DNA from: Companilactobacillus heilongjiangensis
Lineage (GTDB): Bacteria > Bacillota > Bacilli > Lactobacillales > Lactobacillaceae
DNA length: 64,000 bases
Direction of reading: 5' to 3'
NCBI RefSeq assembly: GCF_000831645.3
Contig: NZ_CP012559.1
Coordinates: forward strand, 2,046,001 to 2,110,000
Below are positions 10,101 through 17,271 of the stretch, piece after piece. Position 1 is the stretch's first letter, and each line of letters begins with the position of its first letter. A program made the position numbers and the translations under genes. The notes below the pieces were generated by a model. It did no database searches. It had not been told where the DNA came from and worked only from the letters and a program-made list of their open reading frames with translations.

Positions 10101-10404
10101 CACCAACAGTATTTCCAGCTTGAGTACCAGATGCACTTTCATCCTCAGTCTTTGACTCGACAGAATCACCAGTTTGTTTACCAACGCTAGAAGAATCATC
10201 GGAATCACCTGAAGTACTATCACTTTCAGAATCATCCTCGACGACTTCTTTATCTGGATCATCTGCAACAACGACGGCTTTATTACCTGAGCCAGATGTT
10301 GGATCCGCTTTAACATTGGTTTCCGCCATCATACCAGCACTCAAACCGACTAACGTGGCGCTGGCTACCAATAAATCGCGTTCAATTTTACGTGTATTTA
10401 CCAA
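7120..10404 (-). CDS. Large LRR_5 (BspA-like) surface protein with LPQTSD sorting signal
   Basis: 1094 residues. N-terminal signal region (KIERDLLVASATLVGLSAG, then cleavage near VKAD), an acidic Ser/Asp/Glu-rich stretch (~35-165), some 16 leucine-rich LRR_5 repeats of ~23 residues (~175-690) of the form GDHAFxNNKITxLKL, a domain with WYGSRKIEL, a Pro/Glu/Thr spacer built of SEPDKPSTP units (~880-1000), then LPQTSD, a hydrophobic helix and FKRKEE. The sorting motif resembles the LPQTxE form known in Lactobacillus plantarum. It should be a sortase-anchored adhesin. The TTG start follows directly after an in-frame TAA: the well-placed AAAGG drives GTG at 10434, whose frame ends after nine codons at 10405-10407. 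Translation may be impaired. Confidence 0.85.
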   Translation of the reverse strand: MVNTRKIERDLLVASATLVGLSAGMMAETNVKADPTSGSGNKAVVVADDPDKEVVEDDSESDSTSGDSDDSSSVGKQTGDSVESKTEDESASGTQAGNTVGGNSDIQDTESDIGDEGSGDDSDTTMGKGSQEEDSTLDVTKTDDTDKSIDIADNKVQEDTDETSDFSFSKDANGYYTVTGYTGAAQKAANGGVAPKYSTDITIPDTYNGQPVIAIGDNAFNNDDSSNDNLSIVDGLTSVTLGNNLQWISQGAFKGNKLTSVSFPNGIWSIGNNAFEDNKLTDVDLNQVAQINDSAFKDNDIDKLVIPDKTDDIAEYAFENNKITELTLGKNLQTINTSAFENNQIGGVITLPESLTGLGDHAFTNNKITGVNFNDKLTVLNTGVFENNEITGNLVLPNQISQMGDHAFANNKITGLKLNNNITVLNTGVFENNKITGNVTLPDQISQMGDHAFYNNKITSLKLSQGLTSLNTSVFENNEITGNVTIPDGVTQIGDNAFNNNKITDLKLGKKLESISTGAFENNEITGDVTIPDEVTQIGDHAFTDNKITNLKLGKKLESISTGAFENNEITGDVALPDTLSQLGDYAFNNNKITNVKLSNSLTGISTGVFKDNNLQENLVLPDNIRYIGDDSFINNSLTGLTINSKAITIGTSSFKNNKLAGVLDVPASVTHIGANSFEGNSLTEVDFNGHLDTVGNDAFKGNNLQIVNGTGDIGTIGDGAFSNQSGLQIKADATYTQALDIRKNIAGKLTLTSNKLAGLKFSFNGTELNYDPIGDKLTLPEDYRGKDVTIEISMISSGSDTGWYGSRKIELILTKKMVTADVTIPSNLTTNPVVKGVTGQVGTDVKVDVPAVDGYDSFEPTQVDATVSDDTITTNDYVIYTKKKPSTGGDSGNPDSGEPTTPTKPSEPDKPSTPSEPDNPSTPVEPSNPGTGSDDGSQTEPTEPANPVEPVDPTEPTEPVVPTIPTEPSTPGEPSDNSDSSGNSKDNSSSNSDSSSDTSGVINIEQNSTQTVSQDNSHARPDEKYNYNQTLNTENPISRTLLNQSNAINKVKASTTSTGMKLPQTSDKTNNLAWLGTIMLGIIGWFGFKRKEE

Positions 10405-10434
10405 TTAAAAAATACCAATCACCCGCATATTCAC
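10405..10434 (-). pseudogene. Interrupted 5' codons of the LRR adhesin
   Basis: AAAGG at 10441-10445 is 6 bp from GTG 10434. The frame reads MNMRVIGIF then TAA (10405-10407) and continues without further stop into the adhesin frame at TTG 10404. This suggests the original start lies here and the adhesin was hit by a nonsense change. No single-base indel in the adjacent T-run restores the frame. Confidence 0.5.
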
Positions 10435-11033
10435 AGATGTCCTTTCGTTAATATAAATTAATTTATACAAGACGATATTAATCTTAACATAATTACTTAA
10501 AATCACTTTATAAAAAGGTATCTTTATAAATATGACTAAATTGTGTCAATCTGTGTCAATCATTCATAAAGGAAACTATTTTTATTTAAACTTATGACAA
10601 ATTCTACTTTGATGATTCACGTCATACGAAAAATCATCAAATATATTTTACCTACTGGACTAAGTATAAAGCTACTTCAACTTCTAGTTAAACCCCTAGA
10701 GGACACAAAAAAAGAGAAACGCTACGCGTTTCTCCTGGGAGTTTGTATCATATTTCATTATCTAAAATGTATCTATAATCATTAGCAAGTACATTATAAC
10801 AGCATTGCCAAACTATTTCATGTATTCGAACTGTATTTCCTAAAAATCAACTAAATTTAGATAATCTATTATTTGATAAATGCAACAATAAATTATAAGT
10901 CACTCTGATGCCTATATTTTGATGATATTAAGTCTATTTTGAATCAAAGTTTTTCGAATAAAAAGTTGAAAACCTTTTATTTGAAAAAAGTTCCTTACGT
11001 ATTACAATATAAAACACGAAGGAGAAACATATA
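10435..11033. other. AT-rich intergenic region without supported gene
   Basis: About 600 bp. It holds the orphan minus-strand terminator at 10707-10734 and presumably the adhesin promoter. Short frames such as 10594-10785 have no ribosome site and atypical composition. I see no further structure. Confidence 0.6.
10707..10734 (-). terminator. Orphan minus-strand terminator
   Basis: Minus strand GAGAAACGCG/TAGCGTTTCTC followed by T7. No intact minus-strand gene lies upstream of it up to 11487, so it may mark a decayed gene. Confidence 0.7.
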
Positions 11034-11264
11034 ATGGCAAAGCTTACTATTAAAGTTTCTGAGTACGAAAATGAGTGGTTACAATATATGGCTAAATTTT
11101 ACGGAATAAGTACTTCTGATTTGTTAAAAAAATACTCAATGGCACAACTAGAGAATGACTATGATCAGCAAACCGCTGACTTAGCCCACAAGCGTTGGAT
11201 TAAAGACGACAAAAAGACTGTTTCCATGGAAGATATAATCGATGAATTTGATGGTCTTTCGTAA
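11034..11264 (+). CDS. RelB/DUF6290-type antitoxin
   Basis: A 76-residue acidic protein starting MAKLTIKVSEYENEWLQYMA, a ribbon-helix-helix N-terminus typical of DUF6290/RelB antitoxins, with a C-terminal toxin-wrapping tail (SMEDIIDEFDGL). ATG 11034 is preceded by AAGGAG. Directly behind it lies a degenerate RelE-like toxin reading frame, so this antitoxin looks like an orphan. It could still autorepress or neutralise a homologous toxin elsewhere, which is inference. Confidence 0.75.
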   Translation: MAKLTIKVSEYENEWLQYMAKFYGISTSDLLKKYSMAQLENDYDQQTADLAHKRWIKDDKKTVSMEDIIDEFDGLS

Positions 11265-11405
11265 GTTATAAACTTTGATTCAAACACGATTGATAAATAT
11301 CATGTCCAATCAATGATTCACTGGCTATTTCATAATATCAATAGTATTGATGAACTTAAACCAATTAGCTATCCACTTGTGGACGGCTTTTTGCTCGAAT
11401 TTTAG
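11262..11405 (+). pseudogene. RelE/ParE-type toxin remnant
   Basis: Immediately after the antitoxin the sequence reads SYKL, shifts frame by one base, then continues for 42 codons (DSNTIDKYHV, then IHWLFHNINSIDELKPISYP, LVDGF) before TAG at 11403. The order WL..NI...D..K......PLV.G matches the central helix and first strand of RelE-like mRNA interferases, but the catalytic C-terminal half is missing and the start codon position reads GTA. I infer a decayed toxin. Homology by eye is moderate. Confidence 0.5.
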
Positions 11406-11486
11406 AGCTAGTGATTATCCAATTATCATTTCAAAAAATAAAAAAACTAATCCTATAAATAATAGAATTAGGTAAATTTAAAATAA

Positions 11487-11669
11487 TTAAATTTTTGAGA
11501 GTCTTTTTACTACGGATGAAATCTTCGGATTGTTTAGAATTTCATTTGTATTTTTTTTAATCTCATCTTTATCATTAAATAATTTCTTTGCAAAATCTTC
11601 TTTTGATGTAGACTTAATCAAGTCATTTTTAGATAGTGGCTGTTTTAAATTATATGCAGGCATTTTCAT
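11487..11669 (-). CDS. Small protein downstream of the Fic/Doc-like gene
   Basis: 60 residues beginning MKMPAYNLKQPLSKNDLIKS, lysine-rich with a helical middle (EDFAKKLFNDKDEIKKN). The start at 11669 is set by AGAGG 9 bp upstream; a longer reading has no ribosome site. It begins 19 bp after the Fic/Doc-like gene, so the two are co-transcribed. It is not a family I recognise. Given the context it could be an antitoxin or accessory partner, in the reverse of the usual antitoxin-first order. Confidence 0.55.
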   Translation of the reverse strand: MKMPAYNLKQPLSKNDLIKSTSKEDFAKKLFNDKDEIKKNTNEILNNPKISSVVKRLSKI

Positions 11670-11688
11670 TATAAAGACCTCTTTCGTA

Positions 11689-12390
11689 TTAATGTAATAT
11701 GTTATCAGTATTTTTAAATACAAGTGATTGCGAATAATCAAAATGACCATTTTCTAAAGTATTCGCCATATGGTCATAGTTAAGTGTAATGTGCTTACTA
11801 ATAAACTTTTCAATATACTTTATATTTATTTCATTATTGGCGGCCCCTAAAGAAATATCATACATTAAATTAGCATCGGTCACGTCAAAATTATAAAAGC
11901 TTCCTACTATCAGGTACAATGCTGACAACATTGCAGTACGCTTGTTACCATTATTGAAAAACTGATTAGTTGCTATTTTATACCATAATGCCGCAGCCTT
12001 GTCAGTCACCGTCGGATAAGGTTCATAAGATCCAAAGCCACCATAAATTGAGTTATTAACCCTATCCAATCCTTTTTCATCCTTAATTCCATAAAAACTT
12101 TCTTCTCTAAACATTTTTTCAGATTGCTCATTTATTATTCGAAATGTATCAATAGAAAGTTTTAAAGGCATTATCTTAATATAGAATTGTCCAACAAGTT
12201 CTTTATTAACAAAAGCATCCAAAGAATAGGCCATATCATTTTGAGAAATTCTTCTCATTTGTAAATACTGTTGTTCCTTGGGAACTCCACTTAAATTGTC
12301 TTTAGCGAAAAGCCGTTTAAATTGATTTATTTGCTTTTTAGAATTACCAGGACAAATCAAAAAACCGTCAAACTTATCAGTATTAATCAA
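11689..12390 (-). CDS. Fic/Doc-family protein with altered catalytic motif
   Basis: 233 residues. The Fic fold is indicated by TVTDKAAALWYKIATNQF followed by FNNGNKRTAML (residues ~127-155), which corresponds to the Fic/Doc signature H-x-F-x-(D/E)-(G/A)-N-K/G-R. At the position of the catalytic His there is Gln143 and the acidic residue is Asn147, so the usual AMPylation or phosphorylation chemistry is doubtful. An N-terminal ~100-residue extension is not recognised. The start is TTG (GGAG 11 bp upstream; the ATG just before it runs into TGA). It precedes a 60-residue partner. It could be an inactivated toxin or a divergent Fic enzyme. Confidence 0.7.
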   Translation of the reverse strand: MINTDKFDGFLICPGNSKKQINQFKRLFAKDNLSGVPKEQQYLQMRRISQNDMAYSLDAFVNKELVGQFYIKIMPLKLSIDTFRIINEQSEKMFREESFYGIKDEKGLDRVNNSIYGGFGSYEPYPTVTDKAAALWYKIATNQFFNNGNKRTAMLSALYLIVGSFYNFDVTDANLMYDISLGAANNEINIKYIEKFISKHITLNYDHMANTLENGHFDYSQSLVFKNTDNILH

Positions 12391-12970
12391 CTCTCTATCA
12401 TCTCCAATGCTAGTTCATAGTATTTGCTTTATTTGGGTTAGTAATCCTAACAATTCTAAAACAATTCATTAGATACTCAGAATGATAACACAAAAAGTCT
12501 TTGCTCCATACAATAATGTAATGAATAATCGAGTCAAAGCATGATTTATTGTGTACAAAAAACTCCTCCCTCAACCGAGATCCATTGCTGGACAAAACAT
12601 CAAATGAGCAAGGAGAAATATAATTGACTAATGCTTGTTGAGTGTTATTGCAATAACACCCAGAGTGAAACTCTATCAATTAATAACAACTTTATTGGTA
12701 GAATCAAAGTAATCACACCACTGATCAAAACTATCGCAGTCTTGGTAAAAGTGATTCACGATTGCTTCTACTAATTATCAAAAGGAGAACCTATTGCAGT
12801 GGATTCTTTTTATTTTTAACCTCAAAATCAATCTTCAATCATATTTAGCCCTTTAAAATCAGATATCCAAATAACTTGTTAGCCAAGAATCACCACAATT
12901 ATTTTGCACGTTCTTTAACTCAGCAACAAGGAAATCAGTAGCGCGCAAAGTGTTTTCATTTCTAAGAAAC
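12391..12970. other. Gene-poor stretch with possible decayed coding fragments
   Basis: No frame here has both a ribosome site and coding character. On the minus strand a 31-codon piece ending at 12676 reads NHFYQDCDSFDQWCDYFDS and another near 12860-12965 reads TLRATDFLVAELKN, both looking like protein remnants without starts. The 89-codon frame at 12410-12679 is cysteine-rich and unsupported. Confidence 0.4.
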
Positions 12971-13014
12971 AAAAAAAGAGCTATGAAACCAATTTAATAG
13001 GCTTTCTAGCTCTT
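12971..13014 (-). terminator. Terminator of the tRNA unit
   Basis: Minus strand AAGAGCTAGAAAGCC / GGTTTCATAGCTCTTTTTTT, just downstream of tRNA-Thr. Confidence 0.8.
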
Positions 13015-13040
13015 CGTCTGTTTCTTTAAACTACTTAGTA

Positions 13041-13113
13041 TGCCGTGTGCAGGAGTCGAACCTGTGACCGCCGGTTTACGATACCGATGCTCTACCAACT
13101 GAGCTAACACGGC
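13041..13113 (-). tRNA. tRNA-Thr(CGT)
   Basis: Minus strand folds as a cloverleaf: acceptor GCCGTGT/ACACGGC, D arm GCTCAGTTGGTAGAGC, anticodon stem TCGGT/ACCGG with loop ATCGTAA (anticodon CGT), T loop TTCGACT, discriminator A. No encoded CCA. The first T-stem pair is mismatched (A-C). Confidence 0.93.
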
Positions 13114-13199
13114 TTAATAAAAAAATTACACCTAATTCCTATGAACTAGAAACTAGATGTAATTTATTTGACACCTAGGTAAATCCTAAGTATTTTCAA

Positions 13200-13272
13200 C
13201 TCCGGTTGTCAGACTCGAACTGACGACAACCTGATTAACAGTCAGGTGCTCTACCAACTGAGCTAAACCGGA
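13200..13272 (-). tRNA. tRNA-Asn(GTT)
   Basis: Minus strand acceptor TCCGGTT/AACCGGA, D arm GCTCAGTTGGTAGAGC, anticodon stem CCTGA/TCAGG with loop CTGTTAA (anticodon GTT), T loop TTCGAGT, discriminator G. It lies upstream of tRNA-Thr in the same unit. Confidence 0.95.
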
Positions 13273-13304
13273 ATAATTTAACAGCTCTTTAACAGAACTA
13301 TTAA

Positions 13305-13333
13305 ATTTTATCAATTTATAGACTTGAGGTCAA
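13305..13333 (-). promoter_or_regulatory. Promoter of the tRNA-Asn/tRNA-Thr unit
   Basis: Minus strand TTGACC-17 bp-TAAAAT, placed just behind the serS stop codon and about 30 bp upstream of tRNA-Asn. Confidence 0.65.
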
Positions 13334-13336
13334 TAA

Positions 13337-14626
13337 CTATTTGGCATTTTCTTTAGTAATTTTTGTTACGCCACCCATGTATGGAACCAATACATCAGGA
13401 ATAGTTACAGAACCGTCTTCGTTTTGATAATTTTCAAGGATTGCAGCAACTGTACGACCAGCAGCAAGACCTGAACCGTTCAATGTGTGAGCCAACTTAG
13501 TCTTACCATTTTCGTCACGATATCTAATGTGAGCACGACGAGCTTGGAAATCAAGACAGTTAGAACAACTTGAAACTTCACGATACTTGTCTTGGGCAGG
13601 CATCCAAACTTCAAGGTCATAAGTCTTAGCTGAACTGAAACTGGCATCCCCACTTGAAAGCACGATAACGTGATATGGAAGTCCCAATTGTTTCAAAATG
13701 TTTTCTGCATTAGCAGTTAATTTTTCTAGTTCATTGTATGATTCTTCAGGTTTTGAAACTTTAACCATTTCAACCTTATTAAATTGGTGCATTCTGATCA
13801 AACCACGAGTATCACGACCAGCTGAACCTGCTTCAGAACGGAAACATGGTGTCAAAGCTGTAACATACTTAGGCAAATCTTTTTCATCCAAAATCTTATC
13901 AGCAAAGTAGTTTGTCAAAGGAACTTCGGCTGTAGGAATCAATGTCAAAGGATTTTCGTCAACTGTAACGGTATAAACATCTTCAGTAAACTTAGGGAAT
14001 TGACTTGTACCAAACATGGCGTTGTTGTTAACCAAGTATGGAGGGATTACTTCGGTGTAACCTTCCTTTTGGTGTTGATCCAACATGAAGTTATAAACGG
14101 CACGTTCTAGGCGAGCACCCATTCCGATATAGTAAACGAAACGTGAACCGGCAACTTTAGTAGCTTGTTCAAAATCCAAGATACCTAGTTCTTCACCGAT
14201 ATCCCAGTGGTGACGAGGTTTGAAACCTTCTGTAGGAATAGCACCAACTTTTCTGATTTCAACGTTTGTGCTGTCGTCAGGACCAACAGGAACAGAATCA
14301 TCAGGAATGTTAGGTAGACGAACTAAGATATAGTTCATTTTGCCTTCTGCTTCTTCAAGTTCAGCATCGATTTTCTTGATATCAGCACCGACCTGTTTCA
14401 TAGCAGCGATTTCGTCACTAGCGTCTTCCTTGTTGCGTTTCTTCATAGCGATACCTTGAGAAACATCGTTACGCTTCTTTTTCAAAGTTTCAGTTTGAAC
14501 AAGTAAATCACGACGTTTTTCATCGTATGAAAGTAATTCATCGATTTCGTCAGCTGTTACGCCACGTGATGATAGTTTGTTCTTGATGAAATCAGGATCT
14601 TTTCTGATTAGTTTGATGTCTAACAT
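13337..14626 (-). CDS. serS: Seryl-tRNA synthetase
   Basis: 429 residues, the usual length. The N-terminal long antiparallel coiled-coil arm (residues ~30-105) is followed by the class II core: motif 2 around [20 protein letters not shown] and motif 3 around [18 protein letters not shown] near the C-terminus. It charges tRNA-Ser and, where present, tRNA-Sec. ATG 14626 has GGGAGAG upstream. Transcription is governed by a T-box at 15051-15285, but about 420 bp of hairpin repeats lie between the T-box terminator and the start codon, an unusually long post-terminator leader. Confidence 0.98.
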   Translation of the reverse strand: MLDIKLIRKDPDFIKNKLSSRGVTADEIDELLSYDEKRRDLLVQTETLKKKRNDVSQGIAMKKRNKEDASDEIAAMKQVGADIKKIDAELEEAEGKMNYILVRLPNIPDDSVPVGPDDSTNVEIRKVGAIPTEGFKPRHHWDIGEELGILDFEQATKVAGSRFVYYIGMGARLERAVYNFMLDQHQKEGYTEVIPPYLVNNNAMFGTSQFPKFTEDVYTVTVDENPLTLIPTAEVPLTNYFADKILDEKDLPKYVTALTPCFRSEAGSAGRDTRGLIRMHQFNKVEMVKVSKPEESYNELEKLTANAENILKQLGLPYHVIVLSSGDASFSSAKTYDLEVWMPAQDKYREVSSCSNCLDFQARRAHIRYRDENGKTKLAHTLNGSGLAAGRTVAAILENYQNEDGSVTIPDVLVPYMGGVTKITKENAK

Positions 14627-14663
14627 GTGTTTTTTCTCTCCCTTTGTTTTTTACAGTTAAATA

Positions 14664-14683
14664 TGCCGTCTCCAGAGCTGAGT
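14664..14683 (-). repeat. Solo end of a family-1 element in the serS leader
   Basis: TGCCGTCTCCAGAGCTGAG matches the right terminus of copies such as M and H, followed by unrelated sequence. It is the same fragment, with the same AAATA flank, as at 35307. Confidence 0.7.
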
Positions 14684-14790
14684 ACTAAATTAATAGACTA
14701 GCTATTAAAATACTTCGGTGGCGTTGTTTAACTTGGTTAATGCGTTACTTATGAATCTTTAACCTTGCCTGAGTTATATAGGCAGTGGCT

Positions 14791-14920
14791 CTGAAACGAG
14801 CTACACAAGGGCAACTCCCTCCGCTTTTCATAGATAAGTAAATCACACGCAAAATCGGCGTGCAATTCACTTATCTACGAAAATGCTCAGGAGCTAACCG
14901 CCCTTGTTCCGCTCTCTGCA
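14791..14920. repeat. Family-2 hairpin, copy 1 (serS leader)
   Basis: One long stem: AACGAGCTACACAAGGGC pairs toward CCCTTGTTCCGCTCTCT, and CATAGATAAGTAAATCAC toward GTGCAATTCACTTATCTACG. It stands head-to-tail with copy 2. The variable arm segment ATAAGT/ACTTAT is GTTCGT/ACGAAC in copy 2, a full compensatory change. Confidence 0.8.
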
Positions 14921-15050
14921 ATAAAACGAGTTCCACAGGCCAATTTCTTCCGCTTTTCATAGGTTCGTAAATCGCCCGCTAAGTTCGGCGTGCAATTCAC
15001 GAACCTACGAAAATGCTCGGAAATTCCCGGGCCTGCTCCACTCTCTGATA
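14921..15050. repeat. Family-2 hairpin, copy 2 (serS leader)
   Basis: Tandem with copy 1. Arms AACGAGTTCCACAGGCC / GGGCCTGCTCCACTCTCT and CATAGGTTCGTAAATCGC / GCAATTCACGAACCTACG. It starts (minus strand) directly behind the T-run of the T-box terminator. Confidence 0.8.
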
Positions 15051-15285
15051 CAAAAAAATGGCCGAATCATTCCCAATAAAGGGACGAATCGACCATTCGC
15101 GGTACCACCCAGTTTCAGCGTATATCAAATACACTGCACTTTCAGATTTTATCGGATCAAACCGAACGGCATTACCCGTCACCAGAATGCTGGAATAAAA
15201 ACCATAACGATTTACACCAACCATCGTCTCTCTGAAAGGTTTTGTGAGTAGGCACTCTCTTAGCTTTTATATTTATTATGCATGG
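15051..15285 (-). promoter_or_regulatory. T-box riboswitch controlling serS
   Basis: The minus strand carries the T-box core CTGGGTGGTACCGCG (15098-15109 on the complement), a terminator AATGGTCGATTCGTCCC / GGGAATGATTCGGCCATT followed by T7, and the stem I distal motif GATGGTTGGTGTAAATC. A TCC triplet at 15192-15194 is in the right region for a serine specifier. Uncharged tRNA-Ser would stabilise the antiterminator and allow serS transcription. The specifier assignment is by position only. Confidence 0.9.
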
Positions 15286-15291
15286 CGCTAG

Positions 15292-15321
15292 TTTACAATC
15301 CATTACAAACATTTCGTCCAA
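15292..15321 (-). promoter_or_regulatory. Candidate serS promoter
   Basis: Minus strand TTGGAC, then TTGTAA after 17 bp (or TGTAAA after 18), just upstream of T-box stem I. Confidence 0.45.
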
Positions 15322-15337
15322 TTATTACCGATTAACT

Positions 15338-15530
15338 AGTCGGAAGAGCTGAGAAATATTTGTGTGCCGTGGTAGTGGTATAAGTACGGGAGGAATCTCC
15401 CGTACTTATACCACCGGGCGTGTTTGGAGACTTGACGAACTGTGTCAAGGCTTCAAACCGAGGTTCGAGACCGCTCTTTGGCTCGGACCGGTCCGCACAG
15501 CTTGAGAATATTTCCCAGCTCTGTAGACGG
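15338..15530 (+). repeat. Family-1 cloverleaf element, copy E
   Basis: Outer arms AGAGCTGAGAAATATT and AATATTTCCCAGCTCT. Hairpin 1 is entirely different from other copies, GTGGTATAAGTACGGGA / TCCCGTACTTATACCAC (17-bp perfect arms, 15375-15414). Hairpin 2 is GACTTGAC / GTCAAGGC. It lies between lysP and the serS promoter. Confidence 0.88.
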
Positions 15531-15593
15531 AATACTTAACTAACACCACATATATTCTTTGTTTATCATAATTTAATTTCTAATAAATTTCAA

Positions 15594-17042
15594 CTAGTAG
15601 TGGCCACCATTTTTGGTTGCTTTGACATCGATATCCTCTAGCTTGATGAACTTGGTCTTATATCTGACCTTATAGTAAATCCAGCAGATGAAGAGAATAA
15701 TCAAACCACTGTAACTGATCAACAGACGGCCAATGTTGAAGTTAACCATTGAACGGACGTCTTGACCAAGGATAATAATAATACCTAAAACGATTGCCAA
15801 TAAAGGTCCGAATGGGAACCATTTTGCTTTATACTTCAAATCATCTAAATCATAGCCTTTATATATGTAGGCTTTTCTGAAACGATAATGTGAGAAAGCA
15901 ATTCCCAACCATGCGATAAAGCCGGTCAATCCCGAAGCTGCAACTAGTAATTCGTAGAATGAATCACCGTACAAACTTGTGAACAGGGCAATACCACCGA
16001 CCAAAGCCGTCAATAATAGTGAAAATACTGGCACACCACGTCCATTAGTTCTTTGGAAAGCCTTTGGTGCCATGCCATTTTTACTCATTGACCAAAGCAT
16101 ACGACTAGCAGCGTACAAACCTGAGTTAGCAGCCGAAATAACTGAAGTTAAGATAACCGCGTTCATGATACCAGCAGCTAGTGGAATACCAACTTTTTTG
16201 AAAACAATCGTAAATGGACTGATAGCAATATCGCCAGCGCCTGAACCTAGCAAGTTAGGACTTGTATAAGGAATCAAGGCACCGATAACGGCGATTGACA
16301 AAATATAGAATAATAAAATTCTCCAGAAGACTTGCTTGATAGCCTTTGGAATACTCTTTTCAGGAGTAGCTGATTCACCGGCTGTAATACCGATCAACTC
16401 AGTCCCTTGAAACGAGAACCCAGCAACAACGAAGACGCTTAGGATTGCCGGCACGCCCCCAACAAATGGAGCATGTTTATACGTATAGTTTGAAAGTCCA
16501 ACGGAACCATGTCCGCCTAAAATACCCATAATAGTTAAAACACCACAGATCAAAAAGATAATTACGGCAGTAACTTTAATTGATGACAACCAATATTCTG
16601 TTTCACCAAATGAACCAACCGAAATGAAATTGATAATCAGGAGCACAATCATGAACGTCAAACTGACTTTCCACGACGACAAACCTGGGAACCAATACTT
16701 AACAACTAAAGAAATAGTGGAGAGATCAACCGCCAAAGTAATCGCCCAGTTGAACCAGTAATTCCAACCTAGCGCAAAACCGAAGGCAGGATCAATAAAT
16801 TTTGTAGCATATGTTGCAAAAGACCCAGAAACTGGCATATAAGTTGCCATCTCTCCCAAACTAGTCATCAGGAAGTAAACCATAATACCGATAGCCACAT
16901 AAGCTATCAAGGCACCCCCCGGACCTGCTGTTGAAATTGAAGAACCACTCGCAACGAACAAGCCGGTACCGATTGAGCCACCTAGCGCAATCATCGACAA
17001 GTGACGAGTCTTCAACGACCTATTCACATCATTATTTTCCAT
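15594..17042 (-). CDS. lysP: Amino acid permease, probably lysine-specific
   Basis: 482 residues with about 12 membrane segments of the APC superfamily, AAT branch. The N-terminus RSLKTRHLSMIALGGSIGTG is the diagnostic first-helix motif; GFSFQGTELIGITAGES and SAANSGLYAASRMLW are further family blocks. Lysine specificity is supported by the lysine riboswitch upstream, which is stronger evidence than the protein sequence. ATG 17042 is preceded by GGGGAATGAAAG. The stop is followed by repeat element E and no obvious terminator. Confidence 0.9.
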   Translation of the reverse strand: MENNDVNRSLKTRHLSMIALGGSIGTGLFVASGSSISTAGPGGALIAYVAIGIMVYFLMTSLGEMATYMPVSGSFATYATKFIDPAFGFALGWNYWFNWAITLAVDLSTISLVVKYWFPGLSSWKVSLTFMIVLLIINFISVGSFGETEYWLSSIKVTAVIIFLICGVLTIMGILGGHGSVGLSNYTYKHAPFVGGVPAILSVFVVAGFSFQGTELIGITAGESATPEKSIPKAIKQVFWRILLFYILSIAVIGALIPYTSPNLLGSGAGDIAISPFTIVFKKVGIPLAAGIMNAVILTSVISAANSGLYAASRMLWSMSKNGMAPKAFQRTNGRGVPVFSLLLTALVGGIALFTSLYGDSFYELLVAASGLTGFIAWLGIAFSHYRFRKAYIYKGYDLDDLKYKAKWFPFGPLLAIVLGIIIILGQDVRSMVNFNIGRLLISYSGLIILFICWIYYKVRYKTKFIKLEDIDVKATKNGGHY

Positions 17043-17064
17043 CTTTCATTCCCCTTTTTGGACA

Positions 17065-17109
17065 TAAAAAAAATCCTTATTATCAGAGGAACTACCGACA
17101 ATAAGGATT
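17065..17109 (-). terminator. Terminator of the lysine-riboswitch expression platform
   Basis: Minus strand AATCCTTATTGTCGG... / ...GATAATAAGGATTTTTTTT, stem ATCCTTATT/AATAAGGAT followed by T7, 23 bp before the lysP start. It should form when lysine is bound. Confidence 0.85.
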
Positions 17110-17142
17110 ATAATTATCCCATTAATCAATAGCTCAACGCGT

Positions 17143-17270
17143 TGAGAGGGCGTAGAACAACGGGAACTTCCGTGGATTTACCTAGCTTAGCGAATTGCGC
17201 ACGATTTTGTGCGTGATTTGCTAAGCGTAGTAAACCACAGGAAGTTGTTGTTCGAAGCCCGTTTTGAAAC
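17143..17270 (-). repeat. Family-2 hairpin, copy 3 (inside the lysP leader)
   Basis: One long stem: TAGCTTAGCGAATTGCGCAC pairs with GTGCGTGATTTGCTAAGC. Ends AACGGGCTTCGAACAAC and TTGTTCTACGCCCTCTC match the ends of copies 1 and 2. It separates the aptamer from its terminator. Confidence 0.78.
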
Positions 17271-17271
17271 A

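Noticed and set aside
10594-10785. 63-codon plus-strand frame
   Set aside because: No ribosome site, and it runs through the orphan terminator hairpin.
12410-12679. 89-codon cysteine-rich minus-strand frame
   Set aside because: No ribosome site, atypical composition, no recognisable motif.
14791-15050. CRISPR-like array from the two tandem repeats
   Set aside because: Only two long palindromic units with no short spacers and no cas genes.
14997-15224. 75-codon minus-strand frame over the serS leader
   Set aside because: It covers the T-box core and terminator; the sequence is explained by RNA structure and there is no ribosome site.
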